DNA of 64,000 nt from Closterium sp. NIES-65 (taxonomy: Eukaryota; Streptophyta; Zygnematophyceae; Desmidiales; Closteriaceae). This document shows, in pieces, positions 1 to 10,248 of this stretch. A model generated the notes under the pieces. The model had not been told where the DNA came from and searched no databases. It saw only the letters and a list, made by a program, of their open reading frames with translations. The position numbers and the translations under genes were made by a program. Positions within the stretch are counted from its first letter, which is position 1. The number at the start of each line of letters is the position of its first letter. The stretch spans positions 248,001 to 312,000 of the forward strand of contig CANXME010001995.1 of the NCBI GenBank assembly GCA_948144175.1, given 5' to 3'.

Positions 1-751
1 AGAGGAGTGGCGGCAGCGACGATGAGGTGCAGCACGGCGGCGTCCAGCAGACCTGCGCGCGCGGGGGACGGGCGGGGTGCATGGGCGGGGAGGCGAAAGA
101 GGTGATTTGAAGTGAAGCAAGAGTAGCGTGGAGGAGGGGAGGCAGGAATGGCGGATAGCAGCAGGATTGGCTATTGCGGTGAGATTGGTAAGAGTGGTGG
201 TATGAAGGGAAGGGGTGGGTGAAGATGTGATGGCCCCATGGAATGGGGAGAGGTTTATGGCGGGAAAGGGGTACGTTACCTTCGAGTATGGGGAAGAGCG
301 GAGCCCTAGTATCCGCGCATCTCGGCCCTTCTTCCGCGCATTGTGGCTGCAGCGGAGGGGTATCGCTGGTGGGGATGGGCAAGGAGGGATGCGTGTGAGT
401 GATGAAACGGTGGGAGGGGTCGGGAGGGCAGGCGGGGTCGGCGCTCAGAGAAGGGGCGTGGCGGCGGCGATAGACGCGCGCGAGGGCGCCACTCAACGCC
501 GCGCCTGCCAGCGCAGCGGCATGCCGCTCTCCCGTCCCCCCGCTCACAGCCGCCGCGATCAGACTCGCAGCCGCTCGCACGCGAACCGGCGCCGCCTCCA
601 CGTGGTGGCGCGAGGGTGACCCCGCGAGAAGCGGTGGGTGCACGGCGGCGGTAAGCGCGTCGGACGCGAGGCCCAGCGCGCACGCGAACAGTGCAGCGGC
701 GAGCAGACGAGCCGTGCATATGGCGCGCCCTGATGCGAGGACGCCCCGCAT
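1..751 (-). CDS. Possible 5' part of an unidentified gene, runs off the left edge
   Basis: An ATG at 751 on the minus strand opens a frame that stays open to base 1. The first ~68 residues are Ala/Leu-rich, with a hydrophobic stretch near residues 13–32 (ARLLAAALFACALGLA), which could be a signal peptide or membrane anchor. A good donor (GCT|GTGAGC) after 548 would close a first exon of 204 nt. A pyrimidine-rich tract with a CCACCAG acceptor at 366–372 would open a second exon at 365, ending at a GAAG|GTAACG donor (280). In phase 0 that second exon meets a stop after 19 codons, so it is either terminal or the model is wrong. I recognise no family. GC-rich DNA often stays open by chance, so this is a weak call. 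Confidence 0.25.
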   Translation of the reverse strand, partial: MRGVLASGRAICTARLLAAALFACALGLASDALTAAVHPPLLAGSPSRHHVEAAPVRVRAAASLIAAAVSGGTGERHAAALAGAALSGALARVYRRRHAPSLSADPACPPDPSHRFITHTHPSLPIPTSDTPPLQPQCAEEGPRCADTRAPLFPILEGNVPLSRHKPLPIPWGHHIFTHPFPSYHHSYQSHRNSQSCCYPPFLPPLLHATLASLQITSFASPPMHPARPPRAQVCWTPPCCTSSSLPPLL

Positions 752-1241
752 GGTTGGCGGTCGGGGGCAGCGCGAGAAGCTTTCAGAACGCCTTGCAATG
801 CTTTGGGTGGTGTGGGCAGGGGTGTGGCATTGTAGCCAGCAATGGTGGTGCTCGACGCACGCGGTGGGGTGATGCGGTGCTTCAACAGATACCACGAGGA
901 TGCAGCCTAGCGTTGCTGTCGTGCGTCGTAGCTATATTGCATCCGCGACTGCATTTGTTAGGACGGAAGCCCTAGCCTACGATAGTGGCTACGCGGTAAG
1001 CAACTATAAGTCTCGTTTTGCATCAAGGTCCTTCGGCTCGTGCTTGCTCCTTTGGCTCTGCTTGAAAGGCACGATAGGGTGGCTGATGCCTTCATAACGA
1101 TATGTAACAGTCATTTGGACTTTCATAAATAATATCAATCCAGGTCTAACTTCATGTCATCTTTTGAATCTAAAACTAGAATAGGGTAACACGCCTTGAA
1201 TCTCTTTTTTACCATGCTAGCTTCTCGGCATTGGAGGCTTG
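752..1241. other. Unassigned intergenic DNA
   Basis: AT-richer than the flanks, with no coding signal that I can support. The last five bases, GCTTG (1237–1241), are the target-site duplication of the retrotransposon that follows. Confidence 0.5.
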
Positions 1242-1373
1242 TGTGAAAAGAAAGAACGAGAATGAAATGACTATGACGAAGTGAGTACAAATAGGAAACC
1301 CTAATTGGGTTGTACCCCCTATGGGATACCCCACTATAGCCTACACAAATAAGTAAGCTATAATGTTCTGACA
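1242..1373 (-). repeat. 3' LTR of copia copy A
   Basis: Starts TGTGAAAAG and ends TTCTGACA on the plus strand. It is nearly identical to 8487–8619. At 132 bp it is short for a copia LTR. Confidence 0.93.
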
Positions 1374-1589
1374 CACCCCCATAGGCAAAGTGGGGGAGAA
1401 CAAGGGGTCACAAGACCAGTCAAGCAAAGCAAAGCAAAGCTCAGGGTGGATCACAAAGTCACCACACATTCCGAGCACAAGTTTAAAGGCCAGAAGGCCA
1501 GTTCACATGCAAGAGCACATATATAGGTATACAAGAGGCTAGACAAGCAAGAGCAAGAGTATATATATGTGACAGTACAGGCAAGGTCA

Positions 1590-4500
1590 AGAAGTAAGCA
1601 AGTGAGGTAAGACAGGTACAAGTCCCAACTGAGTGCAGAAGCGCTGATGATCACAAGGCGCAAGTGCCTTGGTGAAGACATCAGCGGTGTTGGCCTCAGA
1701 GGCCACGTACGCAAGCCGCAACTGTCCACGCTGCTGCAGCTCACGCGCAAGAAAGTAGCGGAGAGCAATGTGCTTTGTCCTGTGCTCCAGACGCTGCTCT
1801 CGACACAAGGCCAGCATGGCCTTGTTGTCTACGTACAGGACTGGAGGAGAACGAGGCGGCTCTCCCAGGTCGGTAAGCAGGTAGGTGAGCCAGCGAAGCT
1901 CCTGTGCAGCCATAGCCCCGGCGTAGATCTCAGCCTCACAACTGGAGCCGAGAACAGAAGACGAGCGGGTGGCCCGCCACGAAACAGAGCCGGAACCAAG
2001 ACTGAAGGTGTAACCCTGTGACGACCGCTGCGTAGCCTGGTCGTCAGCCCAAGAAGCGTCCGTGTGCCCAGTGAGGACCACTGGACTGCGCCCTCCAAGC
2101 ACTAGCCCCATGCCCGACGTACTGCACAAGTAGCGCAACACCCTCTTCGCTGCAGCCATGTGCTCTGGTCGGTGTCTCCCAGGAGCAACATAGCGTGCAA
2201 GAATGCTAAGAGGGTATGCAAGGTCAGGTCGTGTGCAGGTCATCAGGTACATGAGGCAGCCGACAAGCTCTGGATACGGGCCACTCGACTCTACGGACTC
2301 ATCCGAAGGCAGAGCTGAGAGCGAGTGGCGAGTAGGCAGAGGAGTGGCCTGAGGCGAGGAGTACGTGAAGCCGAAGCGCTGAAGGACCTGCTGCACCATG
2401 TGTGACTGAGTCAGGGTGATGGTGCGGCGTGCTCTGTCCCGGGTGATCTGCAAGCCAAGGTAGCTGCGCAGCTCACCCAGATCAGTGCACGTGTGTCTCT
2501 TCTGCAGCTCGGACTTCACATAGGCGAGTCCAGCAGTGTCAGCTGTGGCAAAGACCAAGTCGTCGACGTACACGAGGATGTAGAACGGCGGCAGAGAGGT
2601 GTCGGTGCGCAGAAACAGCGACGGGTCGGCAGTAGAAGGAGCAAACCCAAGTGCCGCCAGCGTAGTCCTCAGTGTGTCGTGCCACTCACGTGGCGCCTGG
2701 CGGAGACCGTAGACTGGACGCCGGAGACTCCACTGGGTACCAGGAGGGAAAGACCCAGTGAAGCCAGGAGGGCGACGCAGCCAGATCTCCTCGTGCAGGC
2801 TGCCCTGCAAGAAAGCAGTGCTGAAGTCGAGAGAGTGCAGCTCGTAGTCACGGTGAGCAGCGACGTGCAGTAGTACCCGAAGAGTGGTCATCTTCGGGGT
2901 CGGGGAGAAGGTCTGAAAGAAGTCAACTCCCTGCCGCTGACTGAAACCATGAGCCACGTAACGCGCCTTGAAGAAAGGCGGAGAACCCGGCGGCCGCTTC
3001 ACCCTGAAGATCCACATGCCACTGACGATGTTCGCCCCAGGAGGGGGAACAGCGTCAACGTAGGTGCCTGTGGACTTCCAGGAAGCCATCTCTGCATCCA
3101 TAGCTGCCTGCGACTGAGAGGAGTAGGGACCCTCTATCGCCTCCGCGTACGAGCGCGGAGTCGGGATGTCAAGTGCATCCGGGTCTCCCTTAGGGGCTAG
3201 CAGTACAGACGCGAGATGAGGTGAAGCGGCGGCCAGACACTGGAACTCCTCCTGCCTGTCCTCAAGGACGTCCGTGCCAAGGGCACACTCACCCCCGACG
3301 GACGGAGGACAGGCAGACTCAGACTCAGCGACAAGACTAGCAGCGTAGTCTAGACCACAGTGCGCAGCAAAGTCGACGAGCTCAGTGACAAGGGCAGACG
3401 CAGCAGAAGACTCGAAAGAAGGGTCAGTGACAGCAGTAGCAAGGAGACGCGTGATAGCAGGACTGGCAGCACGAAGAGAGTCCGACTCCGGGTCGGCAAG
3501 AGCAGGAAGAGAGGAAGCAGGAGGAGAAGGCAAAGGGGCACCCAGAGGAGCAGTGGACGGACGCAGTGACATCTGGTGCGTGCCAGGGACAGGAGGAGGA
3601 CGCTGACGCGAACCGCGACCACTAGTGCGCGCAGGACGAACAGGCGACGCAGGACGAGACGCAGGCTCACGACGCTCAGTAAGACCTCCAGTCGGACCAA
3701 CGTAGGGAGAAGGAGCAGGCAAAGGGGAGGCAGGCTGTAGCTGTGACTGTGACGGGACAGACTATGGACCCTCTAAGGGAGTAGGAGGAGGACCAGGAGA
3801 AGGTGTAAGACCAAGAACCTGCTGTAGGAGCGGAACGAAGTATGGTCGGGGCCGCGTGGCGACGCCAGAAACAGCAGGGACAGCACCAGTACCCCCAGCA
3901 GGAGTACCCGCTCCAGCAGCACCTCCAGCAGCACCAGAACCTCCAGCAGCACCTCCAGTAGCTCCGGAACCCCCAGCAGCACCAGAAGCGCCGCCAGCCA
4001 GACCGCCAGCGGTCGTCTCAGCGCCAACACCCTCAGCAGCACCAGCTCCAGGAGAACCCGCAGGCTCAGCAGCTACAGCACCCACAGCACGAGCACCTCC
4101 GGGACGCTCGGCAGCAGCACCCTCTGCAGCCGAAGAACCTCCAGCACCTGCAGCACGCCTCCAGCGCCGGGCAAACCACTCACGCAGCTCCTGTGGGGAG
4201 AGTGGCTCTCGGCGAGACGAAGCACCTCCAGGCGGAGAACCCCCAGGCGAAGAACCTCCAGGCCCAGTACCCTCAGGCAAAGCACCTCCAGGCGGAGCAC
4301 CCCCAGTCTCAGCACCCCCAAGCTCAGCACCCCCAGGCCCAGCACCCCCAGGCCCAGCACCCCCAGGCTCAGCACCCCCAGGCTCAGTACCCCCAGGCTC
4401 AGCACCCCCAGGCTCAGTACCCCCAGGCTCAGCGCCCCAAGGCTCAGCACCCCCAGGCGTAGCACCTCCAGTCCCAACACCCCCAGGCTCAGCTCCCGCA

Positions 4501-7500
4501 GCAGCACCAGAGTCACTAGTGACCTCGACAGGCTCGACCGCGTCTACCTGGGACACAGCTGAAGGGGCAGGACCCTCAGGGGGGAGGGGGTCTAACGGGG
4601 GGGGACCTGGTACCAAGAAGAGCGGGGGCGGGGGGAGGGACGGAGTGCGGTAGGGGAAGAGGCGGTAGTAGGGTACCGACTCGTCGAACGTGACGTCCTG
4701 GGAGGACAGAACACGTTGAGAGGTGGGGTGGTAGAACTGCCACCCAGGGGCGTCGGGGGGGAACCCCAGGAAGACGCAGGGAGCAGCGCGAGGGGACAGC
4801 TTGTCCGCAGACAAGTCGCGGACAAACGCCCGAGATCCCCAGACCCGGTACGCCGACGCATCGCCAACCTTCCCCGTCCACAGCAGGGCTGGGGAGGTCT
4901 CCGGCCTGGAGACCCTGGGGTGGAGGTTGATCTGATGCGCCGCGTACCTCACCGCAAACGGCCACAGAAAATGGGGGGCAGCCGCATGCATCATAGACGT
5001 ACGAGCGACGTCCATGACCATGCCAATGCGGCGCTCTGCAATCCCATTTTGCTGCGGTGAGTCCGGAAGCGTGAAGGTCTGGCGGATGCCTCGCGCACGA
5101 CAGTAGGCACGCAGAAGGCCAGAGGAGAACTCTCCGCCTCTGTCCGAGTGCAGACGCAACACAGGAAAGTCCGAGCCAAAGCTCTGCCTGAGCTGGACAC
5201 GAGCTGCGCGGATCCAGTCGATCAGCACCTCAGTGACATCACCCTTGCTGTGCAAGGGGAAGACTGTGGTGTAACGCGAGTAGTCGTCAACCACCAACAG
5301 GAAGTAGCGCTCGTGACCGAGTCCACGGACGCGGGCAGGGCCCCACACGTCCATGTGAAGCGTCTGCAACGGAGCCTCTGTCGGAGGAAACTGGGAGGAG
5401 TGAGGGGCAGCACGCTGGCGCCCCTCGACACAGGGGACACAGGCAGGGCCAGGGCCCTGAGGAAGGGGAGGGAGGGACCGGGGGAGACCAGACACAAGAA
5501 GACGGGAGGCCATGCCTCTGAGCCGAAGCAGAGAGGGGTGGCCAAGGCGGTGGTGCCAGAGGAGGGTCTCGTGAGACAGACGGCGACACGAACAGGGGGC
5601 AGACTCAGGACCAGACCTGGACGCTGCAGCAAACACCTGACCAGACGAAGGGACTCTACCAGACTCAGCACCTGGAGGAGAAGCAGTGGTCAGTGTGTAC
5701 AGGCTCGACCCTGGCTGACGTGTAAACGTAGCCAGGTGACGACCTGTGCTAGCCTCTGTGCAGTGCGTCACCCGCTGACGAGCAGGAGTGAACTGGTGGA
5801 CACCCACATCCTGTAGGTCAGCACCACTCACCAGGTTCGTAGAGAACGAGGGGAGGTAAAGACCAGTCAGGGTGCCAGAGGGAGCCGCCGGACACGGGAG
5901 GACTGTGGAGAAACGAGACAGGACAGGACCCCCAGAGGGGTCAGCCAGGGACACCGCAACAGGCCGACTAAGCGGCGTGAGAGTGGTGCGGTCCCGGAAG
6001 AAGGAGCGAGACGCCCCAGAGTCAGGGGTAAAGGTGTGAGAGGCAGAAGCCGACACAGTACCTAAGAGGGCAGACTCACTAGTACCTGAGAGCACAAACG
6101 CACTGGCACCTAGAGCAGCAGCCTCACTGGCACCTGACGCAGCAGTACCAATGCCCGGGTCGGGCGGGAAACACCGGTAACAGTCACCATCGTCACTAAC
6201 AGTCACAGCATACATGGCAGCAAGGATAGCATCAAAGTCAAGATCAAAAACAGCTACACCAGCCCTAGACAGCTCTCCCCAGCGGGGGATCTCAGAGGCC
6301 TCCGGAAACTGCTGGCGCCAAGCGTCGGTCAAGCGGGCAAAGCAGCGACGAGCGGTGTGGGTGCCCCCACACTGCTCACCCGCGCGGTCGCCGGTGCGAA
6401 GGACGTAGGTGCAGGGACCGAACGCCCCACCACGCTGACGCTGCGAGTACCACTCACGGAGCTGCTGAGGGGCGGGGACGTCGCAAGAGCGCTGCTGCTG
6501 CTGCTGCTGCTGGTGCTGGCACTGACCACCCCCAGTGCTGCTCCGCTGGGACGAGCCACTCCGACCACCTCCACCACCGCCACCTCCGCCTCCGCCGCCA
6601 CCGCCGCCACCGCTACCCTCGCCCCCGCCGCTCCCACTGCCACCTCCACCACCACCTCCGCTGCCACCTCCGCCTCCACTGCCGCCACCAGTACCTCCAC
6701 TCCCGCCTCCACCCCCACCACCGCCCCCACTCCCCCCGCCGCCCCCACCTCCTCCGCCACCGCCCCCGCTAGCTCCACCCGCTCCCTTGCCCCCCTTGCT
6801 CCTGCCAGAGCGGCACCTACCGCTGGGGGCAGACGCCGCACCGGCCGACTCTAAACCAACGAGGTCGGCCGCAGCAGCAGAGGCGACAGAGGGTAACAGG
6901 GGGGAAGGAGAACACCCCTCAAAGATGGGGGTGCGCGGGTCACCACGAGAGGCCCCTACAGCGACTATGCTCTTCTCGGCCGCTAGCAGGGACTTCTCGA
7001 GGAGGTCGACAGTGAGGGTGGTGGGACAGACAGAGAGAAACTGGTCCCTAACAGCACGAAGGGACTCAGGGAGACGGGTGACTAGAAAGTAGAGGGTGAT
7101 GTACATGGGAGGGGGGTTTTCAGCGAGGAAGGCAGCAGGAAGCGCAGCTCGGTAGCGAGTGTCACTAGTGCGAAGGTGGGTAAAGAGGTCAGTGACTGTG
7201 GGAAAGGCAGCAAGGTCAGGGAAGAGGTACGGTAGCATGAGGCGGCTCAGTGTAGCAGTGGAAGGGGAGGAGTAGCGCGCAACTACAGCGTCGTACAAGG
7301 CCTGAGCGGTCTTGCACTGACTAAAGTGTGCACGCTCGGAGGAAGGGAGGTGGCGACGCACAGCAAGACGTGCAGCAGCATCGCGTGTGGCCCACTTGGA
7401 GCGAACAGTGGGGTCAGCATCAGCAGGAGGGGCAGGGACAGCGCCAGAGACAAAGTCAAAGAGAGAAACCTCATCGATCGCATCGCACAGTAAGTACAGC

Positions 7501-7576
7501 TGCAGGTCCTCAATCCAGACTGCAAAGTCAATGGCGCGACCCTCAGCGTCAAAAGTCAGGACACTGGGGGTGGCCA
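1590..7576 (-). pseudogene. gag–pol region of copia copy A
   Basis: Gag begins at an ATG at 7576 (MATPSVLTFDAEG). Gag has a non-canonical Cys/His motif, C-X13-C-X3-H-X4-C, around 6,395–6,330, in place of the usual retroviral knuckle. A glycine-rich run lies at ~6,790–6,550. Protease (PDSGASRSFF) is near 6,020. Integrase spans ~5,650–4,750, with LHMDVWGP, HSDRGGEF and SPQQNGIAERR. A repeated PGGAE-type spacer lies at ~4,500–4,200. Reverse transcriptase is at ~3,050–2,300 (YVDDLVF near 2,565) and RNase H at ~2,080–1,640 (TGHTDASWADD, EANTADVFTK). Treated as a fossil; about one break. Confidence 0.9.
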
Positions 7577-7679
7577 TTGTAGCAGCTGACAGTCTCACCG
7601 GGCAGGAAGAGTCGGGTAGCACAGCGACACAGCAACACGGCAGCACAGCAGCTGCGCCGGCCCAGGAGCAGTAGGAGCC

Positions 7680-8400
7680 CCACAGGAGCAGAAGATCGGT
7701 TCCTCGGGCGGCTCGGGCGGCTCGGGCGGCTCGGGCGGCGCGGGCGTCTCGCGGGCGGCTCGGGCGGCTCGCGCGGCGCGGGCGTCTCGCGGGCGGCTCG
7801 GGCGGCTCGGGCGGCGCGGGCGTCTCGCGGGCGACTCACGGGCGGCCGCACGGGCGGCTGGGACGGCTCGCGGGCAGCTGCACGGGCGGTTGGGGCGGCT
7901 CACGGGCGATGCACGGGCGGCTGCACGGGCGGCTTGGGCGGCTCGCAGGCTGCTCACGGGCGGCTGCACGGGCGGCCGCACGGGTAGGTGCACGGGCGGG
8001 TGCACGGGCAGGTGCACGGGCGACGCGGCGGCGAGGCCGCGTAGCAGAGGGCGGCGGGGCCGCGTGAGCAAGGCGGCGGGGCCGCTTAGCAGAGGGCGGC
8101 GGGGCCGCTTAGCAGAGGGCGGCGGGGCCGCGTGGCAGAGGGCGGCGGGGCCGTGTGAGCAAGGCGGCGGGGCCGCTTAGCAGAGGGCGGCGGGGCCGCT
8201 TAGCAGAGGGCGCCGGGGCCGCGATCGAAGGGCGGCGGGGCCGCTAAGGAAGGGCGGCGGAACCGCGATCGAAGGGCGGCAGGGCCGCGATCGAAGGGCG
8301 GCGGGGCCGCTAAGGAAGGGCGGCGGAGCCGCGATCGAAGGGCGGCGGGGCCGCTAAGGGAAGGGCGGCGCGACGGGCCGCTGGGGGCGACACAACGGGT
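7680..8400 (-). repeat. GC-rich tandem-repeat leader of copia copy A
   Basis: Two repeat zones lie between the primer-binding site and gag. At ~7,690–7,990 there are units of the type GGCGGCTCGGGC, and at ~8,020–8,380 units of ~20–30 bp built on GGCGGCGGGGCCGC. The array is long relative to the 133-bp LTR. Copy B carries an array at the same place with different units. Confidence 0.85.
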
Positions 8401-8470
8401 CGCTAAAAAAAAAGGAAAACGCGCCTCGGGGCGCGCTTCGGTGGGCCCTAGAAGCAGTCCCTAGGAGGGA

Positions 8471-8486
8471 ACCTGCTCTGATTCCA
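8471..8486 (-). other. Primer-binding site of copia copy A
   Basis: TGGAATCAGAGCAGGT sits directly inside the 5' LTR. It resembles the plant initiator tRNA-Met site TGGTATCAGAGC with one change. The same 16 bases occur in copy B (63320–63335). Confidence 0.85.
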
Positions 8487-8619
8487 TGTGAAAAGAAAGA
8501 ACGAGAATGAAATGACTATGAACGAAGTGAGTACAAATAGGAAACCCTAATTGGGTTGTACCCCCTATGGGATACCCCACTATAGCCTACACAAATAAGT
8601 AAGCTATAATGTTCTGACA
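8487..8619 (-). repeat. 5' LTR of copia copy A
   Basis: 133 bp, matches 1242–1373 except for one extra A. It is followed (minus strand) by the primer-binding site and flanked outside by GCTTG. Confidence 0.93.
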
Positions 8620-8692
8620 GCTTGGAAGTGCAGGTTTTCTGCGTCAGATTCGGTTCTCTTTCAACTTCCCTCTTGTCCTCCTCCCTTCCTAT

Positions 8693-9127
8693 TGTTGGGA
8701 ATAATAAGTCTTAAGCGCCTCTGTCGTGTCGAAACAGCAAGGACACTAGCGAAGCAGTCCGAATCGAAGCATCGCGAGTCAACCCTCGGAGGTTAGGGTA
8801 ACCGCCTGGAGGTTACGCGAAGGTCAAAGGTCAGCTACCTTTGACTTGACAAATACAGCACGACAGCAAGGACACACAACTGACTCGACATTGAGCAGTT
8901 GCCCGAGTCGCACTGTATCGAATCGCAACAGTAAAACGGTTTAAACTTATCTATTCGTATTCCTTGTACTTTTATATAAACCTTTGTATTTGCTTGTTTA
9001 ATCAACTTACTTTGCCCTCACATACTAGCGCAAGGTGGTTCAAAGACTTTCATTCAAACACTTCCGCTATTACAATCCTACTCAGACTTTAAGCTCTACA
9101 AAGATCCTAGGGCACTTCAGCCCAACA
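8693..9127 (+). repeat. Solo LTR, copia-like
   Basis: 435 bp beginning TGTTGGGAAT and ending CAGCCCAACA, flanked by a perfect 5-bp target duplication CCTAT (8688–8692 and 9128–9132). No internal region remains, so this is a solo LTR left by LTR–LTR recombination. It contains a TATATAAAC box and short stretches resembling the LTR of the neighbouring copia copy C (CTTCCGCT and the TATA region), so it probably belongs to a related family. Orientation is inferred from the TATA box. Confidence 0.87.
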
Positions 9128-9195
9128 CCTATAAGGTCTTGTACACCACACACGTCTTGGAGAAGGAAAATGTCATCTTTTGCCTCGATTGGGTT

Positions 9196-10154
9196 TGTTA
9201 CGATGTGAAGTTTTATGAGAAGGCATTCCTGTACCGTCATACCCCGGATATAAGCGCCACCCGCGGATAAGCGCCTGGCGCTTTTAATTGGCGTGTGGCG
9301 CTTATATCCGGTGCTTGATTATAAGCGCACCCCCTGAAGGCTTACGTATTATAAGAGCCACCATTTGTATTAGTTTTTATAAAGTTAGTGGAATCTCTGT
9401 AGCGAAACACACTATTTGCATCCTCACTTGGTGAAATTTCGACCCTTCACCCTCGCGCGACTCACTGCCCCACCCTCGCGCGACTCAACTGACTGCGCGT
9501 CCAGTCAGAATGAGCTGTCATGGGGCGAAATGACTCATTCTGACTGTGTGTGTTGGCAGTTTGCAAACTTACGCGAGATTCTTCTTCACACCCACTATGA
9601 TCTTGACTAGTTTGAAATCGCAATGACAAGATGAACATTTTGAAGTGAAAACAACTAGATTTCATATGTGTCATTGTATAAGCCCCGGCGCTTATAAATT
9701 TACTCGATTATAAGCCCACCCCCTAAAAAAAACATGTTTTATTATTGCCCCCCATGGGGGCTTATCCGGGGTATGACGGTATGCTGCAGGAGCCGACTCT
9801 ACCGAGTACGAAGTTGAAGAGTCAGAAGAGCCGAAGCGACGCAGCAACCGTCAGACCAAGACCGATGCAGGCAGAAACATTTGAAGTGAAAAGAGCGGGA
9901 ACAGGTTTTGAACGGGTTCCCACGCCGCACGGTTTAGAATTCGGTTGTAATAATGGAATGTACCCCTTAGAGTACATGGCTAGTCTAGGTCCTTTCGTAT
10001 TCCCTTGTACTCTTATATAAACTCGATGTATGCATGCTATTATTAACTCAGTCATTTACATTCACTCTGACCTCAGATTCAAACTTCCGCTGCAATATTA
10101 CTCCGCGATCAACCCTGAGCGATCCTTTGCTAAGTCCCACTTGGGATTGTAACA
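9196..10154 (+). repeat. 5' LTR of copia copy C, interrupted by a MITE
   Basis: Matches the 411-bp 3' LTR once the 546-bp insert and its duplicated TA are set aside. It ends TTGTAACA just before the primer-binding site. Confidence 0.93.
9234..9779. mobile_element. MITE with TA target duplication inside an LTR
   Basis: A 546-bp insert with terminal inverted repeats CCGTCATACCCCGGATA (17 bp perfect, extending imperfectly to ~24). It is flanked by TA on both sides (9232–9233 and 9780–9781). The empty site is visible in the 3' LTR, which reads straight through (CCTGTATGCTGC). Sub-terminal motifs of the form TTATAAGC(G/C)CACCCCCT recur, and a central hairpin has stem GTCAGAATGAG (9504–9514) with CTCATTCTGAC (9534–9544). 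It has no coding capacity. TA duplication and TIR length suggest a Tc1/mariner- or pogo-type non-autonomous transposon; the superfamily is inferred. Confidence 0.9.
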
Positions 10155-10248
10155 TGGTATGAGAGCTACTCAGGGATTCTTCGCAACTTCACTTCCGTGA
10201 AATTCGCCAAATCAAGACCTGGCGAGTGGCACACGCTCCAAGACCAAG

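Larger units (their letters stand above)
1242..8619 (-). mobile_element. Ty1/copia LTR retrotransposon, short-LTR family, copy A
   Basis: Bounded by 132/133-bp direct LTRs (TG...CA) and a 5-bp target duplication GCTTG (1237–1241 and 8620–8624). The coding strand is minus, so the 5' LTR is at 8487–8619. Order of parts: primer-binding site, GC-rich repeated leader (~8,400–7,680), gag with a long glycine-rich segment, aspartic protease (DSGA), integrase (HHCC and DDE core), a GAEPGG-type proline/glycine spacer, reverse transcriptase (YVDD) and RNase H. Integrase before reverse transcriptase defines the copia order. The two LTRs differ by one indel by eye, so the insertion is young. It looks nearly whole, with about one break. 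Confidence 0.95.

Noticed and set aside
3856-4653. Long plus-strand Pro/Ala-rich frame
   Set aside because: It is the antisense of the PGGAE-type spacer in copia copy A; the repeat keeps all frames open.
6535-7092. Plus-strand poly-proline frame
   Set aside because: Antisense of the glycine-rich gag segment of copia copy A.
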